A stretch of DNA of 64,000 nt from Schistosoma mansoni (lineage: Eukaryota; Platyhelminthes; Trematoda; Strigeidida; Schistosomatidae), in contig NC_031502.1 in NCBI RefSeq assembly GCF_000237925.1, positions 52,651,120 to 52,715,119 of the forward strand, read 5' to 3'. Below are positions 62,101 to 64,000 of the stretch, piece by piece. A program made the position numbers and the translations under genes. Position 1 is the stretch's first letter; the number at the start of each line of letters is the position of its first letter. The notes under the pieces are model-generated. The model was not told the DNA's origin. It was given only the letters and a program-made list of their open reading frames with translations, and did no database searches.

Positions 62101-62456
62101 CTATCTAAATACAGAAAAAGTAAACTGAAGGTTGAAACAATAAAAGACGTGTAGGGATATATATATTAGTAATAGCATTTATTACATCATTGATCAATAA
62201 GAAACGTTGTTTTTAATTTTCAGTGCCCCAAAACGAAGATGTACAAATTTTGACCGATTACCTTTCATCTCTGGTGAATACAAATTTAGAGCGAATTCGC
62301 TCAGTACTTATACTCCTTGATAGACTTATAACAAAACTTGCACATCCACCCGATGGTAGTTGGAGAAAAGCATATCAATCAATACTTGATACATTAACAG
62401 AATCAATTAAAGAAAAGTACAGTGGATTCAATTTGAAACTTCGACTAGCAGAGTAA
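23390..62456 (+). CDS. REV1: DNA repair protein REV1 (Y-family polymerase), 19 exons
   Basis: Exons: 23390-23440, 27555-27666, 27707-27875, 31997-32112, 33692-33761, 38170-38437, 44076-44463, 46983-47052, 47892-47943, 50274-50398, 50954-51405, 51497-51645, 52143-52220, 55528-55693, 57322-57452, 59902-60062, 61148-61292, 61568-61886, 62224-62456. All are GT-AG, phases agree, and the sum is 3255 nt (1084 aa; human REV1 1251). The protein is a deoxycytidyl transferase and scaffold in translesion synthesis. N-terminus '[20 protein letters not shown]' matches human REV1. BRCT ~45-130; '[13 protein letters not shown]' precedes the palm. Catalytic acids: D374 and D376 ('[11 protein letters not shown]'), D485 and E486 ('AVSCDEL'). 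Little-finger domain is in exons 13-15. The C-terminal domain (~994-1084), which binds REV7 and other Y-family polymerases, is present. No ubiquitin-binding motif was seen in the linker. Introns reach 5.6 kb and are full of repeats. Confidence 0.95.
24405..24485 (-). repeat. tRNA-derived SINE head
   Basis: On the minus strand a box-A-like 'tagtggtcaagatg' is followed about 35 nt later by box B 'ggtttgaaccc' (24438-24428). Flanks do not pair as an acceptor stem, so it is a SINE relic or tRNA pseudogene rather than a working tRNA. It lies in REV1 intron 1. Confidence 0.55.
24725..24880 (+). mobile_element. Short LINE RT relic
   Basis: Translation gives '[20 protein letters not shown]' followed by '[10 protein letters not shown]', the usual RT motif-C block ([21 protein letters not shown] in the second RTE-like family here) with YADD changed to YANE. 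About 50 residues only, in REV1 intron 1. Confidence 0.5.
25810..25890 (+). repeat. tRNA-derived SINE-like fragment
   Basis: Box-A-like 'tagctcggttgtaacc' and box-B-like 'gagttcgagcctc' are spaced as in a tRNA gene, but the acceptor arm is not complementary. A decayed SINE or tRNA pseudogene in REV1 intron 1. Confidence 0.45.
26435..26765 (+). repeat. Dispersed ~330-bp repeat family B, copy 1
   Basis: Nearly identical to 37245-37515 and more distantly related to 35540-35850. Starts 'gtgtggtgtgtgctactta', includes 'gaatgtctggcagcagaagg' and 'catggtcctcagattttagt'. All three copies are in REV1 introns in the same orientation. No tRNA-like boxes or terminal inverted repeats found; class unknown. 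Confidence 0.65.
27493..27549 (+). repeat. (ATT)n microsatellite next to a REV1 acceptor
   Basis: An imperfect ATT array ends a few bases before the exon 2 acceptor (27553-27554). It takes the place of the usual pyrimidine tract; the T-rich content may still serve splicing. Confidence 0.9.
28410..29582 (-). pseudogene. RTE reverse transcriptase, broken
   Basis: Two open pieces of one RT. 29582-28821 holds the fingers and palm through '[20 protein letters not shown]'. 28796-28410 holds motif C as '[16 protein letters not shown]' (usual FADD, here FTDD) and the block '[20 protein letters not shown]'. After '[11 protein letters not shown]' a 4-nt tandem duplication (CAGT CAGT) shifts the frame; the same duplication is in both units at 48317-49851. 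The changes in motifs A and C mean the enzyme could not work. Confidence 0.85.
29961..30276. other. Assembly gap (316 N)
   Basis: Lies inside the intron 3 RTE element, between its RT linker and a foreign insert. A non-round length suggests an estimate from read pairs. Confidence 0.99.
30560..30770 (-). mobile_element. CR1-type RT scrap inside the RTE endonuclease
   Basis: Where the RTE endonuclease core should be, the minus strand reads '[20 protein letters not shown]', matching the RT motif-A block of CR1 elements such as the intact LINE here ('FDKVSHSGLKLKLESFGI'). About 60 residues with stops. It looks nested in, or recombined into, the RTE copy. Confidence 0.5.
31620..31870 (+). mobile_element. 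Possible LTR-like fossil
   Basis: Just right of the RTE element, a stretch has a strong TATA-like run (gtatatatataagc) followed by a moderately GC-rich leader, unlike the surrounding AT-rich intron. No second copy in the window and no coding part, so the call is tentative. Confidence 0.25.
32113..33691. other. REV1 intron 4, nothing else recognised
   Basis: AT-rich intron with no repeat family shared elsewhere in the window and no coding stretch. Confidence 0.5.
34060..34800 (-). mobile_element. LTR-like fossil family 2, copy in inverse orientation
   Basis: The right part (34550-34800), read on the minus strand, aligns with 38810-39010 and 39735-39870 (shared 'tccattctcg', 'tttgacttatttaa', 'tatacgagg', and a 'gatcaaattagagtcagat'-like stretch). 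The left part repeats 'tcaccac(c/t)ttagtg' twice. It is relatively GC-rich for this intron. Probably remains of an LTR element; family unknown; old. Confidence 0.4.
35540..35850 (+). repeat. Dispersed repeat family B, copy 2 (diverged)
   Basis: Aligns with 26435-26765 at lower similarity ('agaatgtattttggcagaaggtcgataagg' region). It keeps the internal segment that copy 3 has lost. In REV1 intron 5. Confidence 0.6.
36375..36535 (-). mobile_element. Second RTE-like family, short 3' RT fragment
   Basis: Plus-strand sequence from 'gttctgagagatgtcaccca' to 'ctcagaccaagtcaaag' matches the C-terminal RT region of the copies at 42500-42690 (inverted) and 53630-53760. Strongly 5'-truncated and mutated. 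In REV1 intron 5. Confidence 0.55.
37245..37515 (+). repeat. Dispersed repeat family B, copy 3 (with 41-bp deletion)
   Basis: Almost identical to 26435-26765 except that 41 bp are missing after 'atgcaggaac'. The missing segment in copy 1 ends with 'ggaac' as well, so the loss fits recombination between short direct repeats. In REV1 intron 5. Confidence 0.7.
37862..37892 (+). repeat. (AT)n microsatellite
   Basis: About 31 bp of TA dinucleotides with one C interruption, in REV1 intron 5. Confidence 0.9.
38560..39010 (+). mobile_element. LTR-like fossil family 2, copy 1 of a direct pair
   Basis: Begins 'tgttaagcc', includes 'attctagctt', 'tatgagcgtatgtgtgt', 'ttattcgtcacat', 'tccattctcgcatttgact' and ends near 'attggagtcagatttt'. 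The next copy (starting 'tgtcaagcc' near 39013) follows in the same orientation after about 20 bp. Two direct copies of this kind could be remains of LTRs or a tandem duplication. In REV1 intron 6. Confidence 0.45.
39013..39870 (+). mobile_element. LTR-like fossil family 2, copy 2, split by a SINE
   Basis: Homologous to 38560-39010 from 'tgtcaagcc' to about 39312, interrupted by Sm-alpha-type sequence (about 39313-39740), then resuming 'ctattccgttactctctaac' to about 39870. The SINE is therefore younger than this copy. In REV1 intron 6. Confidence 0.45.
39313..39740 (+). repeat. Sm-alpha-type SINE, partial tandem, hammerhead relic
   Basis: 'actaaaatctcc(a/g)caaaacccc' occurs at 39363-39389 and again at 39714-39740, so a ~351-bp unit is repeated about 1.2 times. 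The unit has a tRNA-like promoter: box A near 39554-39570 ('gctcagtggtctagagg') and box B 'ggttcgaatc' at 39604-39613. Next comes 'gaggagtccca' and 'acgaaacggccgtccagtgc' (39637-39655), the 3' half of a hammerhead core with GAAA, GUC cleavage triplet and stem-I strand. The 5' stem-I strand and the CTGA of the CTGANGA box are lost, so it should not self-cleave. Matches the schistosome Sm-alpha SINE as I recall it. Confidence 0.75.
40510..40700 (-). mobile_element. SR2/RTE-type LINE, 3'-end fragment
   Basis: Plus-strand landmarks 'cccctcgtggaggagcatag', 'ctctgtcctgggcaatcct' and 'gattccaagttagggtttgc' match the 3' end of the intron 3 element (28010-28200). Severely 5'-truncated and diverged. 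In REV1 intron 6. Confidence 0.75.
41838..42037. other. Assembly gap (200 N)
   Basis: Separates the endonuclease N-terminus from the RT C-terminus of a LINE; the true length is unknown and could be much larger than 200. Confidence 0.99.
42074..42688 (+). pseudogene. RT C-terminal region of the second RTE-like LINE
   Basis: 204 codons open, from just after the RT palm ('[20 protein letters not shown]') through '[20 protein letters not shown]' to '[17 protein letters not shown]' and a stop. Catalytic motifs would lie upstream, in the gap. This part is undamaged, so the copy is fairly young. Confidence 0.8.
43320..43839 (+). mobile_element. ~520-bp retroposon with (AAAT)n tail and 12-bp duplication
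   Basis: Flanked by 'attcttcattgt' at 43308-43319 and 43840-43851. GC-rich body starting 'gcccccaaatgccctgg', tail 'tttaaataaataaataaat'. A second, inverted, diverged copy is at 63655-64000. Short open frames show no recognisable domain. The tail and duplication mark target-primed retrotransposition, so it is a SINE-like or internally deleted LINE-derived element; the partner LINE is unknown. In REV1 intron 6. Confidence 0.8.
44491..44645 (+). repeat. Sm-alpha-type SINE with decayed hammerhead ribozyme
   Basis: Box B 'ggttcgggtc' at 44525-44534. The hammerhead core is recognisable: stem-I strand 'gcactg' (44559-44564), CTGAGGA at 44565-44571, stem II region, GAAA at 44587-44590, then 'cggccgcccagggctccc'. 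The cleavage triplet is GCC instead of GUC, the stem-I partner is 'cagggc' instead of 'cagtgc', and stem II is mostly lost ('gtccc' facing 'aaaac'). A ribozyme fossil. It begins about 27 bp after the exon 7 donor of REV1, unusually close. Confidence 0.75.
45580..46000 (+). mobile_element. LTR-like fossil, copy 2 (solo)
   Basis: Second copy of the family at 2800-3205, same orientation, with the same TATA box ('ggtatataaacccaatatgt'). No internal region recognised on either side. Lies in REV1 intron 7. Confidence 0.5.
46771..46800 (+). repeat. (AT)15 microsatellite
   Basis: Perfect AT dinucleotide run in REV1 intron 7. Confidence 0.97.
47157..47195 (+). repeat. (AT)n microsatellite at a LINE 3' end
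   Basis: About 19 perfect AT units, directly beside the 3' end of a second-family RTE-like fragment and next to 'gtcagtcagt', the complement of that family's (CTGA)n tail. It may have grown from the element's tail. In REV1 intron 8. Confidence 0.9.
47196..47490 (-). mobile_element. Second RTE-like LINE family, 3' fragment
   Basis: Plus-strand landmarks 'agattgtatataagga', 'gtttaagggaaga', 'tgaccgattctcagccatgt' and 'ccattggttacgat' match the family's RT C-terminus and 3' UTR. Truncated and frame-broken. In REV1 intron 8, antisense to the gene. Confidence 0.7.
48317..49851 (+). mobile_element. Chimeric head-to-tail SR2/RTE dimer within one target-site duplication
   Basis: The 12-mer 'tcctagctttta' flanks the whole stretch at 48305-48316 and 49852-49863. 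Unit 1 (48317-~49001) starts at 'ctagccctcc' and ends in the RT C-terminal region ('KRMNV'). Unit 2 (~49002-49851) starts about 65 bp further upstream in the element ('ctgaagggaaatacgg') and runs to the true 3' end ('cgaggggtaacaggcgtaag'). The units are very similar but not identical. Both carry the CAGT tandem duplication that breaks the frame. Sense to REV1, in intron 9. Confidence 0.9.
51110..51405 (+). other. REV1 exon 11 tail with lineage-specific insert
   Basis: After the conserved '[13 protein letters not shown]' the schistosome REV1 has roughly 30-35 extra residues ('[20 protein letters not shown]', then an acidic run) before '[10 protein letters not shown]', where human REV1 has only about 15 residues between KPDGQYHL and LPGVG. 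The insert lies at the palm to helix-hairpin-helix boundary, probably as a surface loop. Confidence 0.6.
53440..54430 (-). mobile_element. Second RTE-like LINE family, 3' third
   Basis: On the minus strand: RT motif C region at ~54425-54395 ('[11 protein letters not shown]'), '[20 protein letters not shown]' and '[14 protein letters not shown]' (54409-54173), the block from 53958 ('[20 protein letters not shown]') to 53599, and the 3' UTR to ~53440. Several frame breaks. 5'-truncated at about 54430. In REV1 intron 13, antisense. Confidence 0.8.
55694..57321. other. REV1 intron 14, nothing else recognised
   Basis: AT-rich intron without repeats shared in the window. Introns 15 (57453-59901), 16 (60063-61147), 17 and 18 likewise show nothing I can name. 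Confidence 0.45.
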
Positions 62457-62729
62457 GAAAACGTTTCCAATGTTAAAACATTTTATATAATTTTCTTGCC
62501 AAGACTGGAACGCAAAAGTAATATAATTTTTCAAGAATCCGTTTTGAATGGTATTTTTTAAACAAGAACTGAAAATACGTAAAACACCACAAAACGATAG
62601 GATAGTGCAAATAATTTATTGCAATCTGGTAGATAATCTATCAATCATACCGTACAGGCAACCAGTGAAAAAAGTTAATACTCATAAAATTTTTGTACAG
62701 AGTAAAATTAAATCATTCATATGTACAAT
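62457..62729. other. Short convergent spacer between REV1 and the RS-rich gene
   Basis: Only 273 bp separate the two stop codons. No AATAAA was found on the plus strand for REV1 here, so its 3' end may use a variant signal or extend into the opposite gene. Confidence 0.5.
62615..62620 (-). terminator. PolyA signal of the Arg/Ser-rich gene
   Basis: AATAAA on the minus strand, 110 bp past the TAA at 62732-62730, a normal 3'-UTR distance. Confidence 0.55.
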
Positions 62730-63369
62730 TTACCTTCGGTGATGATCGTGATGTCGACTCGAAACTAGACGATGGTTAGAGTGCTCACGCAATATACGAC
62801 CACTTTCACCATTTGGTGCAGATCGCAATGATGAACGATGTTTGCTTTTATGTGACTTATTATAATCCATTCGGTAGGCATAGGGCGGTGATAAATGACG
62901 GCGATCACTTTTAGTTTTTACTGGATTATGATGAGTCGGGGAAAAACGAGGTTCATCACTGAAAGAAGATGTTTGGGAATCCTCTGATGAGGAGCGTGGA
63001 ATATGTTTGCGTTTATTATTATAGTTTTTTCTGCGATCGTGCACACTGATTATGTGTTTGCTAGGACTTGAAGAACTATCGCCTGTTTCAGAGCCAGAGG
63101 ATGATATATCATTTAATTTTTGTCGATAATTACGAGATTTGGAGTTATTTGTCAATAAGTTTATTGAATTATAACGGTTTTGATCAATCTCTCGGTCAGA
63201 CGACGAAGACGATGAGGAGATCGAATTGTAATGATGCTTTTTAGACGAATATTTGTGTCGATGATGTCGACGTCTTTTATCTGATTCTGTGTTATTAGAT
63301 GGAATATTTGAGTAGGCAGCTGGTCGAATAATTGGTCGTCTTTTGCTCTCAGAGTTTTCTTGTACAGTT
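62730..63369 (-). CDS. Arg/Ser/His-rich protein, last exon (partial gene)
   Basis: Minus-strand frame ending in TAA at 62732-62730. A likely acceptor (TATGTAG) puts the exon start at 63369, phase 1 nt, so upstream exons lie beyond 63369 and probably outside the window. About 213 residues, low complexity: 'RRRHHRHKYSSKKHHYNS', a run of seven or more Ser ('SISSSSSSSDREID'), 'SSGSETGDSSSSPSK', 'RSSSEDSQTSSFSD', and a C-terminus 'SSRHHDHHRR'. Alternating basic and phosphorylatable Ser/Asp/Glu patches resemble tails of nuclear SR-related splicing or transcription proteins. The actual family cannot be named without the upstream domain. Convergent with REV1. Confidence 0.65.
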
Positions 63370-63654
63370 CTACATAATTCAATAAACAATTTAAGATTAT
63401 TCAACAATGAAACAGTAAAAAAAAGAATTTCATCTAAAAACCAGTAAAACTATCATTTCTCATTTCCCACCTGTGGCAAATACGTTTCAGTATTATCCAG
63501 ACAAAGGACGTGGGGCAGTGACTCGTCTACATAACCTTTCACACTTATAAGATTGCAAATTAACTTGCAGTTTTAATACACATAGCATGCAGATACATGA
63601 GTTCTGCTTCTTCAGTTATTATCAAAACACATAAACATTGATACGAGGAGGCAC

Positions 63655-64000
63655 CAAATACATATGTGCCACACAAATCACTCGATTTGTGTGAGGGCTG
63701 GAATACTGCCCGGGTGCCCAAACCGAAGCAGGTGGCTTTTTCTTAAAGGGCCACTCCCCGAGCCTTCGACCTAGAGATCAAATCCACAAAGCGGTGGAGC
63801 AGCGTAAGGAGATGCAATCCCATGGTAGCCGGTGACAAACAATAGATTCATACGCCATTTTTTCCTTCAGGATCCCGGAGCCCATGTGCACGATTGGTTT
63901 GGAATCAGGGTTTTCCAAATTCCCTAGGTGGATTCTATATATCCACCATCCTGGTTACAGCGCTGGGCATTCGCTTTTCATCCTATGTATTACGTAAACA
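63655..64000 (-). mobile_element. ~520-bp (AAAT)n-type retroposon, second copy, runs off the right edge
   Basis: Reverse complement of 43480-43795: shared 'ctgcccgggtgcccaaaccg', 'ggagatgcaatcccatggta', 'gagcccatgtgcac' and 'cattcgcttttc'. Diverged, and no clear (AAAT)n tail at its left end, so it is older than the copy in REV1 intron 6. Its 5' end lies outside the window. Confidence 0.75.

Overview
This is a window of a eukaryotic, AT-rich and repeat-laden genome, almost certainly a blood fluke of the genus Schistosoma (or a close schistosomatid). Evidence: host genes with very small 5' introns (30-44 bp); SR2/RTE-type and CR1-type LINE reverse transcriptases typical of schistosomes; and SINEs that match, from memory, the Sm-alpha family with its hammerhead-ribozyme core. 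No bacterial-style operons, CRISPR arrays or replication origins are present. Three runs of N (6114-6313, 29961-30276, 41838-42037) are assembly gaps, and each lies inside a repeat.

Host genes in order: a dynein light chain of the Tctex type (DYNLT1-like, + strand, 4760-8197, 5 exons, 113 aa); ANKRD39 (- strand, 11045-11999, 3 exons, 183 aa, the length I recall for the human protein); an unrecognised multi-exon gene on the - strand (22154-22851, 5' end unresolved, polyA signal at 22014-22019); REV1 translesion polymerase (+ strand, 23390-62456, 19 exons, 1084 aa, nearly 39 kb, mostly intron); and the last exon of an Arg/Ser/His-rich protein gene (- strand, 62730-63369), convergent with REV1. 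All exon chains were built by hand from splice sites and reading-frame phase; the three named genes close in frame from ATG to stop.

Repeats: 1-1385 is an eroded RTE endonuclease region. The long DYNLT1 intron holds an inverted-repeat element flanked by a 12-bp duplication, plus a CR1 fragment. The 12-21 kb region between ANKRD39 and the unknown gene is a LINE graveyard holding one apparently intact two-ORF CR1-like LINE (ORF1 with a PHD-like finger, ORF2 with endonuclease and RT). A 31-bp minisatellite lies at 21468-21900. REV1 introns hold an RTE element with a 14-bp target-site duplication (intron 3), a chimeric head-to-tail RTE dimer inside one 12-bp duplication (intron 9), several copies of a second RTE-like family, Sm-alpha-type SINEs, a ~520-bp retroposon with an (AAAT)n tail, and LTR-like fossils.

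The host genes look like ordinary housekeeping or ciliary/cytoskeletal genes with no shared pathway. The most unusual items are the unrecognised small gene beside the REV1 promoter, the dimeric RTE insertion best explained by template jumping, the intact LINE, and the decayed hammerhead SINEs.
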